DNA of 64,000 bases from an uncultured Prochlorococcus sp. GTDB taxonomy: Bacteria > Cyanobacteriota > Cyanobacteriia > PCC-6307 > Cyanobiaceae. Of the stretch, positions 24,798-34,789 are shown piece after piece. Position 1 is the stretch's first letter, and every line of letters starts with the position of its first letter. The notes beneath the pieces are model-generated. The model did not search any database, was not told the DNA's origin, and saw nothing but the letters and a program-made list of their open reading frames with translations. The stretch covers positions 36,355 to 100,354 of the forward strand of contig NZ_CACMSM010000003.1 of assembly GCF_902616385.1 (NCBI RefSeq). The letters run 5' to 3'. A program made the translations under genes and the position numbers.

Positions 24798-25997
24798 TTG
24801 AGCATTTGTTTTTTAAACAAAGTGATACTTAAATTTAAAAATTACTATAGTAAATGTTGCCTGATTAGTATTTTTTTTATTTGTGTTTTTCAGAGTGAAA
24901 GTGTTTTTGCATCTCGAGAGCCAATAATAAGGGTTTTAATATCAAAAAATGATTATTTAAGGATCAGATCAGATAGATCAATTCCTTTAATCATAGAGGG
25001 GCAACTTTTTTCAAGTCAAAAAATAAAAGGTTTAACTTTGAAAAATGATAAAAATAGAAAAATTTTATATTTTGATAAAAATAAACAAAAAAAATATGAT
25101 TTAAAAAGTAATCAACAATTGCAAGTTAGATCTTCTGATGGAAGAGGTATATGGGTTGGTCAGAAGAGGTTTCCTGGTAAGCTTAATCTCTTTGTACTTG
25201 ATTCTGAAGTATTGGTAGTGAATGTTTTAGGAATAGAAAAATATCTAAGTAGTGTAGTTGGTTCCGAGATGCCAACAAAATGGCCTATTGAAGCATTAAA
25301 AGCACAAGCAATTGCCGCAAGAACTTATGCTTTAAAGCAAAAGGGAAATAATTTATTTGATATAGATTCAACCCAGAAAAATCAAGTTTATAATGGCTTG
25401 GAATCAAGAACTTTTAAAACTATCAGAGCCGTTAAAAGTACAAGATCTTTGGTTTTGACGTATAAAAATAAATTAATTAATGCTTTGTTCCATAGTAGCT
25501 CAGGTGGAATGACAGAAAACAGTCAAGATGTATGGAAGAATAAATATCCATATTTATCAAGCGTGAAAGATTTTGATAAAAATAATCCAAAATTTAGATG
25601 GCAAAAAAAATTTTCGAGTAATGAATTAACAAATTTATTTCCCAAGATTGGCGGTTTAAGAGATTTAGAGATTCTAGATATTACAAGCACTGGAAGGGTA
25701 AAAAATGTAAAACTTATTGGGGCTAATGGCTCTGATCAAATGTCTGGGGTACTTTTAAGAAAAAGATTAGGCCTCAATAGTAATTTTGTGAGATTTAAAT
25801 TTTTTGAGGAAGAATTGAATAATAAATTTCCTATAAAAAAGGGTTTGATAGCTTTTGGACAGGGATCGGGACATGGAGTAGGAATGAGTCAATGGGGTGC
25901 TAAATATATGGCGTCTAGAGGCCAAAAAGCTGAAAGAATATTAAAGTATTTTTATAGGGGCGTGCAGATTAAACCTTTTAGAAAAGATTACCTCTAG
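24798..25997 (+). CDS. SpoIID/LytB-domain protein
   Basis: A 399-aa protein, probably exported. The N-terminus after the TTG start is basic, then hydrophobic (SKCCLISIFFICVFQSESVF, then FASRE), a likely signal peptide. A GTG eight codons later is an alternative start. The SpoIID domain (about 120-370) has EKYLSSVVGSEMPTKWPIEA, LKAQAIAARTYALK, SSGGMTENSQDVW and the C-terminal GSGHGVGMSQWGAKYMA. SpoIID family members act as peptidoglycan lytic transglycosylases; in cyanobacteria a cell-wall role is inferred. Confidence 0.9.
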   Translation: MSICFLNKVILKFKNYYSKCCLISIFFICVFQSESVFASREPIIRVLISKNDYLRIRSDRSIPLIIEGQLFSSQKIKGLTLKNDKNRKILYFDKNKQKKYDLKSNQQLQVRSSDGRGIWVGQKRFPGKLNLFVLDSEVLVVNVLGIEKYLSSVVGSEMPTKWPIEALKAQAIAARTYALKQKGNNLFDIDSTQKNQVYNGLESRTFKTIRAVKSTRSLVLTYKNKLINALFHSSSGGMTENSQDVWKNKYPYLSSVKDFDKNNPKFRWQKKFSSNELTNLFPKIGGLRDLEILDITSTGRVKNVKLIGANGSDQMSGVLLRKRLGLNSNFVRFKFFEEELNNKFPIKKGLIAFGQGSGHGVGMSQWGAKYMASRGQKAERILKYFYRGVQIKPFRKDYL

Positions 25998-26000
25998 AAG

Positions 26001-26924
26001 TTATTTAGCATTAAGTACTAATTTTGGATTTATATTAGATTGATCTAAATTAAAGAATCCAATCCCAAGTAGTGTTTGTTTTTTATTTATTACTTTTATT
26101 GGTTTTTTATAATCAAAAGACTTGCTTTCCTTGAAGTAATTAATATCCACTTTAATTGCTCTTCCTGTTTGCCAAAAATTGATTTGCTCTTCGTTACTTA
26201 AGACAAATGATGAAATGTGATTCAGAGCAGAAATTGTTGGAATAATGAAATTTTTCGAGTTTTTTTTTCCTTTTTCTTTTTCTATATCAGATATTTTTAT
26301 TGAGTGTTGTTCATCAAAGCCACAAGCTGAAATTCTTTTTAGTTCTAGAAGGCAACCTTCGGAATTTAGAATTTCTCCTAAATCTCTTGCAATTGCTCTT
26401 ATGTATGTGCCAGCTGAACATTTGATTTTTATTTCTATGATTCCGTTTATTTGGTCCCATTTCATTAAAGTAAGTTCGTCTATTTTTACTTCTCTTGGTG
26501 CTAATTCAAAAACTTCATTCCTGAAAGATTTCTTATAAGCTCTCTCACCATTAACATGCACACTAGATACTTTTGGCGGAATTTGTTTAATAATTCCTCT
26601 AAATCTATTTAAGTATTGATCTAATTTTTCATCACTGATTTTAGGCCAACTTTTTTGATTAATTATTTCTCCGTGAATATCATCAGTGTTAGTTCTTATT
26701 CCTAATTTAATTTGTCCTATGTAAGTTTTACCCTGAGGGAGATATTGAATAAATCTTGTTGCACTGCCTATCGCGATTGGTAATATTCCTATAACTTCTG
26801 GGTCAAGAGTTCCTGTGTGACCGACCTTTTTCGCATTGAGTAACTTCCTTATTTGTTTAACACAATCATGTGAAGTACATCCTTTATCTTTATTGATTAC
26901 TAAGAATCCATCTTTAGTTTCCAT
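26001..26924 (-). CDS. truB: tRNA pseudouridine-55 synthase
   Basis: A 307-aa enzyme making pseudouridine 55 in the T-loop of tRNAs. [20 protein letters not shown] opens the protein; the catalytic Asp is D41 in [16 protein letters not shown]; the [15 protein letters not shown] and [15 protein letters not shown] segments match TruB motifs. Its stop is 3 bp from the SpoIID gene stop (convergent). Confidence 0.96.
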   Translation of the reverse strand: METKDGFLVINKDKGCTSHDCVKQIRKLLNAKKVGHTGTLDPEVIGILPIAIGSATRFIQYLPQGKTYIGQIKLGIRTNTDDIHGEIINQKSWPKISDEKLDQYLNRFRGIIKQIPPKVSSVHVNGERAYKKSFRNEVFELAPREVKIDELTLMKWDQINGIIEIKIKCSAGTYIRAIARDLGEILNSEGCLLELKRISACGFDEQHSIKISDIEKEKGKKNSKNFIIPTISALNHISSFVLSNEEQINFWQTGRAIKVDINYFKESKSFDYKKPIKVINKKQTLLGIGFFNLDQSNINPKLVLNAK

Positions 26925-27000
26925 TTTTAATATTAAGAATACTTTGAGAAAGATTTATAACCATCCTATGATTTTGATATTGGAAATTTAGAGAAAGAAA

Positions 27001-27741
27001 TTGAAAAACAATAATTTTATTTTAAAAGAGTTTTTAGACAATGCTTTTAATTTGAAATCACATTTAATGGAATACTTATCTATTAGAGAATGCGATTTAG
27101 ATGGATTCCTTGCAAATGCAAAGATGAATTTGGCAAATTCACATCCTGGCGATGCTTTGAATGATGTTTCGGATTTTTATACTGAAATAGTTGGAGATCG
27201 GCATGTAGCTGATTTAGCTGCTTGGCATATCACAAGCAAGGACTACATCGCTGATACTTTAAAACTTCAGCAGAGATTTTCTAGAGATTTGGTTTTAGAT
27301 TTTGGAGGAGGAATTGGAACGCATGCCTTAGCTAACGCCATGTCTTCAAAAGTTGAGCATGTTTTTTTTGTAGATATTAATGAGACAAATAGAAACTTTG
27401 TTGAATACAGGGCAAAGAAATTAGGAGTCGAAAAAAAACTTACTTTTTGCAAGACAATTCAAGATACACAAATATCTAAATTTGATACGATAGTATGCCT
27501 TGATGTTTTGGAACATCTTGCTGATCCAGCTTCACAAATTGAGATTTTCAATGAGTTTATGGATCCTAATTCTATTGCTTTATTTAATTGGTATTTTTTC
27601 AAAGGAGAAAAAAATGAATATCCGTTTCATATCGACGAAATTCAAATTGTTGAAAAATTTTTTGAGACTCTTCAATCAAATTTTTTAGAAGTATTTCATC
27701 CTATTCTTATAACTACAAGAGCCTATAAGAAAATTAGATAA
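27001..27741 (+). CDS. Class I SAM-dependent methyltransferase
   Basis: A 246-aa protein from a TTG start. The core fold is visible: motif [19 protein letters not shown] (about residues 97-114), motif II VFFVDIN (120-126), and [15 protein letters not shown] (about 161-175), as in methyltransferases of the Methyltransf_23 type. The N-terminal about 85 residues are a helical extension ([22 protein letters not shown]). The substrate is unknown. Its 3' end overlaps rpmA by 8 bp. Confidence 0.82.
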   Translation: MKNNNFILKEFLDNAFNLKSHLMEYLSIRECDLDGFLANAKMNLANSHPGDALNDVSDFYTEIVGDRHVADLAAWHITSKDYIADTLKLQQRFSRDLVLDFGGGIGTHALANAMSSKVEHVFFVDINETNRNFVEYRAKKLGVEKKLTFCKTIQDTQISKFDTIVCLDVLEHLADPASQIEIFNEFMDPNSIALFNWYFFKGEKNEYPFHIDEIQIVEKFFETLQSNFLEVFHPILITTRAYKKIR

Positions 27742-27994
27742 CTATATTAACTCTTTTTCTATTTCTTAAATTTCTTTTAATGCTTTCGAAACTTACTGTT
27801 CCTTCTTTGAGCGCAAAAAGGGTGTCATCTTTACCTTTTCCAACATTATTTCCGGGAAGAAAAGAGGTGCCTCTTTGACGAATTAAAATTGATCCAGCAG
27901 TTACTTTTTCTCCTCCATAAGCTTTAACACCCAATCTTTTGGAATTTGAATCTCTTCCGTTTCTAGTAGAACCTGTACCTTTTTTATGTGCCAT
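27734..27994 (-). CDS. rpmA: 50S ribosomal protein L27
   Basis: An 86-aa basic protein beginning [20 protein letters not shown], the canonical L27 N-terminus that reaches the peptidyl-transferase centre, followed by [19 protein letters not shown]. It lies 9 bp after rplU, the usual rplU-rpmA pair. No N-terminal cleavable extension is present. Confidence 0.98.
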   Translation of the reverse strand: MAHKKGTGSTRNGRDSNSKRLGVKAYGGEKVTAGSILIRQRGTSFLPGNNVGKGKDDTLFALKEGTVSFESIKRNLRNRKRVNIVI

Positions 27995-28003
27995 TAGAAG
28001 TTT

Positions 28004-28444
28004 TTAATTTGTAGATTTTTCTGATTTTGGTTTAGTCTCTTTTTTGACAGTTTCCTTTTTTACAGAAGACTTGGGAGCGCTTTTACCAATTGTTATAGAT
28101 TTTACCATAACTCTTGTAAGTTCTTGTCTGTGACCCATCTTTCTCCTTGTCTTTTTTTTCGGACGCATCTTGTATACAAGAATTTTCTTATCTCGTCTAT
28201 GAGAGACTACTTCAAGTTCAATTTTTGCATCCTTGACATAAGGTTTGCCAACAGTAATAGAATCTTTGTCTTTTAATAGTAAAACTTTTTCTAGTGTGAT
28301 CTTATCTTTCTCTTTTGCATTTAACCTGTCTATGTCATAGTATCTATTAACTTCGAACCAAAATTGTTGACCTGAAGTTTCAGCTATTGCATACAATTCA
28401 TTGCTTTCAGAAGAATTTTTTGAGGAGTTTTTAGAATTTGTCAT
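28004..28444 (-). CDS. rplU: 50S ribosomal protein L21
   Basis: A 146-aa protein. The L21 core (about residues 16-118) starts YAIAETSGQQFWFEVNRYYD and ends with the basic KMRPKKKTRRKMGHRQELTR signature, which binds 23S rRNA. A Ser/Asn-rich N-terminal extension and a Lys-rich C-terminal tail (SVKKETVKKETKPKSEKSTN) make it longer than typical bacterial L21 (about 103 aa). It is transcribed divergently from kaiB; the spacer is 143 bp. Confidence 0.97.
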   Translation of the reverse strand: MTNSKNSSKNSSESNELYAIAETSGQQFWFEVNRYYDIDRLNAKEKDKITLEKVLLLKDKDSITVGKPYVKDAKIELEVVSHRRDKKILVYKMRPKKKTRRKMGHRQELTRVMVKSITIGKSAPKSSVKKETVKKETKPKSEKSTN

Positions 28445-28587
28445 ATCTTAAAGACGCTACTAGGCTCAAATTAAAAATTTGATTAAGCCTAATAAGCAAT
28501 CATAATTGTTTGTTTATTTTCTTATTTTGTAGTGTAATAAGTCAAGGGTTGTTTTAAATCTTTTATATCAATTAAGGAACTATAACG

Positions 28588-28905
28588 ATGGCAGTAAGGA
28601 AAACATATATTTTAAAGCTCTATGTTGCTGGAAATACTCCTAATTCGATGAGAGCTTTAAATACCTTAAGAGAAATTTTAGATAATGAATTCAAAGGAGT
28701 TTATGCTTTGAAGGTTATCGATGTACTGAAGCAACCGCAACTTGCAGAAGAAGATAAAATTTTAGCCACTCCAACTTTAGCTAAAATTTTACCGCCACCA
28801 GTTAGAAAAATAATAGGTGATCTCTCAGATAGAGAGAAAGTTTTAATTGGTTTAGATCTACTTTTTGATGAATTAACTGAAACTGAATATAGTGGAGATA
28901 AATAA
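28588..28905 (+). CDS. kaiB: Circadian clock protein KaiB
   Basis: A 105-aa clock component that binds phosphorylated KaiC. The thioredoxin-like N-terminus is [20 protein letters not shown] (residues 6-25), then [24 protein letters not shown] and [22 protein letters not shown], the region that changes fold between ground and KaiC-bound states. A purine-rich aagga sits 11 nt upstream of the ATG. kaiC follows 71 bp later. No kaiA precedes it; the gene directly upstream is rplU on the opposite strand. Confidence 0.98.
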   Translation: MAVRKTYILKLYVAGNTPNSMRALNTLREILDNEFKGVYALKVIDVLKQPQLAEEDKILATPTLAKILPPPVRKIIGDLSDREKVLIGLDLLFDELTETEYSGDK

Positions 28906-28976
28906 TATAAATAAACCTTTTATAATTAAAAATTAATTTAAAATTTATTTTATTTTTCTTTAATTAGCACAAAACT

Positions 28977-30506
28977 ATGAATGATAAGAAATTTGGCAAA
29001 TCAAATAAAATGCAAGTACAGAAATTACCAACTGGAATAGAAGGTTTTGATGATGTTTGTCGGGGAGGATTGCCTGTATCTCGAAGTACACTCGTTAGTG
29101 GTACCTCAGGAACTGGTAAAACTGTTTTTTCTCTTCAATATCTACACCATGGAATTTGTAATTTTGATGAGCCTGGAATCTTCGTAACATTTGAGGAATC
29201 ACCTCTAGATATTATTAGAAATGCTGCAAGTTTTGGTTGGGATTTACAAGAATTAATTGATCAAAATAAACTTTTTATTTTGGACGCATCTCCTGATCCT
29301 GATGGTCAGGATGTAGCGGGTAACTTTGACTTGTCCGGTCTTATTGAGAGAATTAGTTATGCAATTAGAAAATATAAAGCTAAAAGAGTTGCAATAGATT
29401 CAATAACTGCTGTCTTTCAACAGTATGATGCTATTTACGTTGTTAGAAGGGAAATATTTAGATTGATAGCAAGATTAAAAGAAATAGGTGTGACAACAGT
29501 TATGACTACTGAAAGAGTAGATGATTACGGGCCAATTGCTAGATATGGTGTAGAAGAATTTGTATCTGATAATGTTGTCTTATTAAGAAATGTTCTTGAG
29601 TCAGAGAAGAGAAGAAGAACTCTAGAAGTTCTGAAGTTAAGAGGTACTGTACATATGAAAGGTGAATATCCATTCACTATGGGAATGGATGGAATAAGCG
29701 TGTTTGCTTTAGGAGCAATGAGATTAACGCAGAGATCCTCAAATATTAGGATTAGCTCTGGAGTAAAAGATCTTGATGATATGTGTGGTGGAGGATATTT
29801 TCAAGATTCCATTATCCTCGCCACTGGAGCCACTGGTACAGGTAAAACAATGCTTGTATCAAAATTTGTTGAAGATGCTTATAACAATAATGAAAGAGCA
29901 ATACTTTTTGCATATGAAGAATCTAGGGCTCAATTACTTAGGAATGCGACTAGCTGGGGAATAGATTTTGAAAAAATGGAAAGTGATGGGTTATTGAAAA
30001 TTATTTGTGCATATCCTGAATCAACTGGTTTAGAAGATCACTTGCAAATTATAAAAACACAAATTAATCAATTTAAACCAAAAAGAATGGCAATTGATTC
30101 TCTCTCTGCATTAGCCAGAGGTGTAAGTTTGAATGCATTTAGACAGTTTGTAATTGCTGTTACTGGTTATACAAAACAAGAAGAGATAGCAGGCTTTTTT
30201 ACCAATACTGCAGAAGAATTTATGGGGAGCCATTCAATAACTGATTCTCATATCTCAACAATTACAGATACCATATTGTTGCTTCAATATGTTGAAATAA
30301 AAGGTGAGATGGCAAGAGCTTTAAATGTTTTTAAAATGCGGGGATCATGGCATGATAAACGAATAAGGGAATTTATCATTACAAATTGTGGCCCGGAAAT
30401 AAAAGATTCTTTTTCTAATTTTGAACAAATATTTAGTGGTGCACCTCATAGAGTTGTGCCTGATCAAAATGTTCAAAATGTTTTTAAAGGATTAGATAAT
30501 AATTAG
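28977..30506 (+). CDS. kaiC: Circadian clock ATPase/kinase KaiC
   Basis: A 509-aa double-RecA-domain protein forming the clock hexamer. CI Walker A GTSGTGKT is at residues 42-49 with catalytic Glu pair E73-E74; CII Walker A GATGTGKT is at 284-291 with E314-E315. The autophosphorylation loop ITDSHISTITDT (421-432) keeps the Ser and Thr (S427, T428) and T422. Compared with the about 519-aa Synechococcus form, the C-terminal tail, where KaiA binds, is slightly shorter. Its stop overlaps the stop of convergent nblS by 4 bp. Confidence 0.98.
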   Translation: MNDKKFGKSNKMQVQKLPTGIEGFDDVCRGGLPVSRSTLVSGTSGTGKTVFSLQYLHHGICNFDEPGIFVTFEESPLDIIRNAASFGWDLQELIDQNKLFILDASPDPDGQDVAGNFDLSGLIERISYAIRKYKAKRVAIDSITAVFQQYDAIYVVRREIFRLIARLKEIGVTTVMTTERVDDYGPIARYGVEEFVSDNVVLLRNVLESEKRRRTLEVLKLRGTVHMKGEYPFTMGMDGISVFALGAMRLTQRSSNIRISSGVKDLDDMCGGGYFQDSIILATGATGTGKTMLVSKFVEDAYNNNERAILFAYEESRAQLLRNATSWGIDFEKMESDGLLKIICAYPESTGLEDHLQIIKTQINQFKPKRMAIDSLSALARGVSLNAFRQFVIAVTGYTKQEEIAGFFTNTAEEFMGSHSITDSHISTITDTILLLQYVEIKGEMARALNVFKMRGSWHDKRIREFIITNCGPEIKDSFSNFEQIFSGAPHRVVPDQNVQNVFKGLDNN

Positions 30507-32569
30507 ATAATTTCTTTAATTTCAGAACCTGAAAAAGAATCTGAATTATTAATGGCTTTTGTCAATAATTCATCTTTATCAGATTGCGCTAAGGCTAAAT
30601 CAAACCAGAAAGTTGTCCCTACTCCTAATTCACTAGCCATACGAATCTCCCCACCATGTTTTTCAATTATTCCCCGAACTATAGATAAACCTAAACCGGT
30701 ACCTTGCTCAGTATGGACGGCATTCTCAACTCTGTAAAAACGATCAAATATCTTCTCTTGATCAGCCTGAGATATTCCTGAGCCAGTATCAGCAATCTCA
30801 ATTCTTACTTTTGGTAGTGGTGAAACTAATTCACATTGAGGGGCTGCATCATTTTTAATACTTGGCGGATAAGCAGGACAGGAATCTGGCCAAGTATAAG
30901 CTCTTATAATTAGGGAGCTGTTTTTTGGACTAAATTTCAATCCATTACCCAGCAAGTTATCAAAAACCTGTAAGAGCAAATCAAAATTTCCAAGAATTGG
31001 AGGAATAGTTTCTTCTATATCATGAGCTAATGAAACATTTTTTTCTGTTGCATTAAGTCTATAATTTCTAAGAGTCTGCTCTATTGCAGGTTTTATGTCC
31101 ATTTGCTCTAGTTGAACAATTTTCCCAGACTCCAATCTTGATAAATCTAATACATCATTTACAAGTCTTGTTAACCTATCAGTCTCTGAATTCGCAATTC
31201 CCAAAAATTCTATTTGTTCTTCATCAGAAAGCTGATCTTTTAAATCATGTAAGGTCTCTACATAACTTTTGATATTAAAAAGTGGTGTTCTTAATTCGTG
31301 AGAAACATTACTAATAAATCTATTTTGTGCCGCGTTAAGTTCAACTTCCCTAGTTAAGTCTTGTATTGTTACTGCAATTCCTTTTAATTCAACTTTATTT
31401 GTATCTAAAACTGATTGCAAGACAATTCTTAGGGTTCTTGCTGGTTCTCCTAAACTAAATCTTAAATCGTCCTTCTCTTTTTCTCTTTTTAAAATAGATT
31501 CAATATTCGAATGTAAGTCGTTAGATAAAATTTCGGGGATTTCATTTAAAAAATGTTTACCCTCTAAGAATCTTCCTTCCCAACGAAATAATCTCTTTGC
31601 TGTTGGATTAGTGAGTACGATCTTCCCTTGTGAATCCAATAATATGGCACCATCAGCCATAGTAGCTATCAGGGATTGTTGCTTGATTTGTGCCGCTTTA
31701 AGTTCTTCTATATTAGCCTCATCATAATTTTCTAACTGAGTGGCCATTCGGTTAAATCCATTTAAAAGTTCTCCTAGATCACCTGTCATAGGTAAAGAAA
31801 TTCTAGATTTAAAATTTCCTTTTGAGATTTCTCTAACACCTCTTACTAACTCTCTTACAGGTCTTGTAATAGTTAGTGCATTAAATACAGCTCCAAGTAT
31901 TACTAAAACCCAAATAGAGATAAAAACTGCAATGGTTACTTCTCTAGTTAAGGCGGCACTGGCTAATGCTTTTTTATTAGGGGTGACTCCCAAAGCTAAA
32001 GTTCCAAGATATTTGCCTTTCCACAACATTGGGACAAATACATCCGTTACTTGACCTTGAGGTGTCGCATGCTGCCTAACTAATGGGAATTGAGGCCTTT
32101 TCTTTAATTCTGTGGGTAGTTTTAGTCTTCGAGTGAGCTGAAACTGACTGTCTGAGCTAGTCGGTGTTGCACTGATCGGTATCCCAAGTTGAACAATATC
32201 TTCAGCATCAGTAAAGAATATATAACGTAAGTTTCGACTTGATCTCCAAAACTTTTCAGCTACATTTGAAATTTCTTTTTTTTGGTTATTAGCGACTAAT
32301 TCTGTAACATTCCCAGATAATAATAACCCAAGATCTCGAGCATATCTTGTATCATTCATTCCAGCATCTCTTTGGATACTATTTAGTGCAAAAAAAGTTA
32401 TTCCTGTCATAAGGAGACTTACTACAAGAGTTGCTATAGCTAATAACTTTGTTCTTAAACTGAATCCACTCCACCAAGCGAGGAGTCCATTAATCCAGTA
32501 GTTATTATTCATTTCTCCATTGTCAGTAATGTTATATTTTCTACTTTCTCGATTATTGGAATCCACCAT
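30503..32569 (-). CDS. nblS: Sensor histidine kinase NblS
   Basis: A 688-aa membrane kinase of the cyanobacterial NblS/Hik33/DspA type, which senses high light and nutrient stress and acts through RpaB-type regulators. There are two membrane helices (about residues 40-62 and 211-231), a periplasmic loop between them, HAMP (about 232-285), PAS (about 295-400), HisKA with phospho-acceptor H424 (NVSHELRTPL), and HATPase_c (DNLLGNGLKFSP N-box; EIADTGSGIS G1; GTGLGLSIVRGI G2). purD lies 4 bp upstream on the same strand, suggesting co-transcription. Confidence 0.95.
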   Translation of the reverse strand: MVDSNNRESRKYNITDNGEMNNNYWINGLLAWWSGFSLRTKLLAIATLVVSLLMTGITFFALNSIQRDAGMNDTRYARDLGLLLSGNVTELVANNQKKEISNVAEKFWRSSRNLRYIFFTDAEDIVQLGIPISATPTSSDSQFQLTRRLKLPTELKKRPQFPLVRQHATPQGQVTDVFVPMLWKGKYLGTLALGVTPNKKALASAALTREVTIAVFISIWVLVILGAVFNALTITRPVRELVRGVREISKGNFKSRISLPMTGDLGELLNGFNRMATQLENYDEANIEELKAAQIKQQSLIATMADGAILLDSQGKIVLTNPTAKRLFRWEGRFLEGKHFLNEIPEILSNDLHSNIESILKREKEKDDLRFSLGEPARTLRIVLQSVLDTNKVELKGIAVTIQDLTREVELNAAQNRFISNVSHELRTPLFNIKSYVETLHDLKDQLSDEEQIEFLGIANSETDRLTRLVNDVLDLSRLESGKIVQLEQMDIKPAIEQTLRNYRLNATEKNVSLAHDIEETIPPILGNFDLLLQVFDNLLGNGLKFSPKNSSLIIRAYTWPDSCPAYPPSIKNDAAPQCELVSPLPKVRIEIADTGSGISQADQEKIFDRFYRVENAVHTEQGTGLGLSIVRGIIEKHGGEIRMASELGVGTTFWFDLALAQSDKDELLTKAINNSDSFSGSEIKEII

Positions 32570-32573
32570 ATGC

Positions 32574-33905
32574 TTAATTCTCCTTAGAAAATTTTTTTCT
32601 GACTTGATAGCCTATATCATTTCTGAAGTAAATACCCTCAAAATGAATTTCTTTTAAATTCTTATATGCTTTTTCAAAAACCAAATCAAAATCTTTTTCT
32701 TGGCAGACAACACTTAACACTCTGCCTCCATTGGTTAATAAATTCCCATTTTCACTAAAAGAAGTGCCTGAGTCGAAAATTTGACAATCATTTGAATCAA
32801 TCTTACCTATTTTTATTTGAAATCCAGTTTTATATTCAAGCGGATAACCTTTGGAGGTCGCTATTACGCAACCACTAACTTTATCAGAAGTATTAATTTT
32901 GTCACCACTAGTTAAGTTGCCCATTGAACATTTTTCTAAAAGATGTACAAAATTCTGATCCATTAAAGGCATTATTGTCTGGCATTCTGGATCTCCAAAC
33001 CTACAGTTATATTCTATAACTTTAGGCCCAGATTCTGTGATCATTAACCCAAAGTAAATTACTCCTCTGTAGTCAATATTTCTTTTATTTAGTTCATTTA
33101 TTGTAGGTTCAATTATTTCTTTGATAATTCTATCAAGGTAATCATCTGTTAATAATGGGGCAGGAGAATAAGCCCCCATACCTCCTGTATTTGGCCCTTT
33201 ATCATTCTCATTAAGTCGTTTGTGATCTTGGGCGGTTGGAAGTAATGTGTATCTTTTCCCATCGCATAAAGCAAAAACTGAAACTTCTGGCCCTTGAATT
33301 TTTTCTTCTAGAACAACTATATTCCCAGAGTCGCCAAATCTACCATTAAAAATTGACTCTGCAGCTTCAAAGCATTCATTTTTTGAATTAGGAATAAAAA
33401 CTCCTTTACCTGAAGCTAGACCATCAGCTTTTACTACCAGTGGAATTGATGATGAATTGATGACTTTTTTAGCTTCTTCTAGAGAATTGACTTTCCAAAA
33501 GCTTGCAGTTGGAATATTTGCGTCTTGCATAAATTCCTTGGCCCAAGATTTACTAAATTCTAATTTTGCTCCATCTTTATTAGGACCAAATACTTTAAAA
33601 TCTTTTTTGCGAAGAAAATCAGCTAATCCATTTGCGAGAGGTATTTCTGGTCCAATTACAACTAAATCTATCTTAAACTGATCAATCTTTTCGACTAGTT
33701 CATTTTTATTTTTAATATCAATTTTTACTCTTTCACATTTATGTATTCTTTCTGATCCAGCGTTGCCAGGTACTAAATAAACTTTTTTAACTAATTCATT
33801 TTTTTGTATAGCCCAAGCCAAAGAATTTTCTCTCCCGCCATTTCCAATTATTAATACATTTTCTAATCTATTAAAGCTCCTAGAACTTGTTGAATGAAAT
33901 CCCAT
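32574..33905 (-). CDS. purD: Phosphoribosylamine--glycine ligase
   Basis: A 443-aa ATP-grasp enzyme of purine synthesis (step 2). The N-domain starts NVLIIGNGGRENSLAWAIQK; the ATP-grasp parts include PLVVKADGLASGKGVFIPNS and EKIQGPEVSVFALCDG; the catalytic GPNTGGMGAYSPAP and YNCRFGDPECQTIMP segments are intact. It is divergent from purC (133-bp spacer) and upstream of nblS on the same strand. Confidence 0.97.
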   Translation of the reverse strand: MGFHSTSSRSFNRLENVLIIGNGGRENSLAWAIQKNELVKKVYLVPGNAGSERIHKCERVKIDIKNKNELVEKIDQFKIDLVVIGPEIPLANGLADFLRKKDFKVFGPNKDGAKLEFSKSWAKEFMQDANIPTASFWKVNSLEEAKKVINSSSIPLVVKADGLASGKGVFIPNSKNECFEAAESIFNGRFGDSGNIVVLEEKIQGPEVSVFALCDGKRYTLLPTAQDHKRLNENDKGPNTGGMGAYSPAPLLTDDYLDRIIKEIIEPTINELNKRNIDYRGVIYFGLMITESGPKVIEYNCRFGDPECQTIMPLMDQNFVHLLEKCSMGNLTSGDKINTSDKVSGCVIATSKGYPLEYKTGFQIKIGKIDSNDCQIFDSGTSFSENGNLLTNGGRVLSVVCQEKDFDLVFEKAYKNLKEIHFEGIYFRNDIGYQVRKKFSKEN

Positions 33906-34039
33906 AAATTTGTTTTTTTAAGGTTTTGAGGTTTCGATGAATAATCAGCTAAAATGAAACAAAATCATTTAAAATTGATCTCTAGTAATTATGTTAATTA
34001 CAAAAATTAATTTAGTAATCATAATAAGGTTTTAAATTA

Positions 34040-34777
34040 ATGAATAATAAATATGAATTAATTTATGAAGGCAAGGCAAAAAAAGTATTTACCCATGATG
34101 ATTTAGATAAAGTAAAAATTGAATTTAAAGATGATGCTACAGCTTTTAATGCTTTGAAAAAAGAAAAATTTGAAGGTAAAGGCAAACTTAATTGCTTAAT
34201 AAGTGCAAGAATTTTTGAGATTCTCATTAAAAGTAATATTCCAACTCATTTTATTGAACTTGAAAATGAAAATACAATGATTGCAAAAAAAATAAAAGTA
34301 ATTCCATTAGAAATTGTTCTAAGAAATACTGCTTATGGCTCTTTGTGTAAACAAACGACTATTAAACCTGGAACTTCTCTATCAAAACCTTTAATTGATA
34401 TCTATTTTAAAAATGATGAACTTAATGATCCCCTTATCACAAAAGATAGGATTGAATTAATGAACATTTTAAGCCCTCATGATTTAGAGGTAATAATAAA
34501 TTTAACATTAAAGATTAATGTAATCCTGAAAAGTTTTTTTAAAAGTATTCACCTTAAGCTTGTGGATTTCAAGTTGGAATTTGGTTATGACTTTAGAAAT
34601 AATATTCTTCTCGGGGACGAAATAAGCCCTGATAATTGTAGATTATGGGATTTAAAGCAAAAAAATGATACAATTGTAAGTCTAGATAAAGATAGATTTA
34701 GAAATGATTTAGGTGGTCTAATTGAAGCCTATAGCGAAATTCACCGAAGAATGAACGATTTTCTCCTACTTAATTAA
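34040..34777 (+). CDS. purC: Phosphoribosylaminoimidazole-succinocarboxamide synthase
   Basis: A 245-aa SAICAR synthetase of purine biosynthesis. The N-terminus is YELIYEGKAKKVFTHDDLDK; then FKDDATAFNALKKEKFEGKG; IPLEIVLRNTAYGSL; and the acidic LVDFKLEFGYD and GDEISPDNCRLWD metal/substrate segments. The length is typical of single-domain PurC. It starts 133 bp from divergent purD; the outer-membrane gene follows 13 bp downstream. Confidence 0.97.
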   Translation: MNNKYELIYEGKAKKVFTHDDLDKVKIEFKDDATAFNALKKEKFEGKGKLNCLISARIFEILIKSNIPTHFIELENENTMIAKKIKVIPLEIVLRNTAYGSLCKQTTIKPGTSLSKPLIDIYFKNDELNDPLITKDRIELMNILSPHDLEVIINLTLKINVILKSFFKSIHLKLVDFKLEFGYDFRNNILLGDEISPDNCRLWDLKQKNDTIVSLDKDRFRNDLGGLIEAYSEIHRRMNDFLLLN

Positions 34778-34789
34778 ATAAATAATGAC

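Noticed and set aside
28445..28587. kaiA remnant between rplU and kaiB
   Set aside because: No open frame or KaiA-like segment could be read in the 143-bp spacer on either strand.
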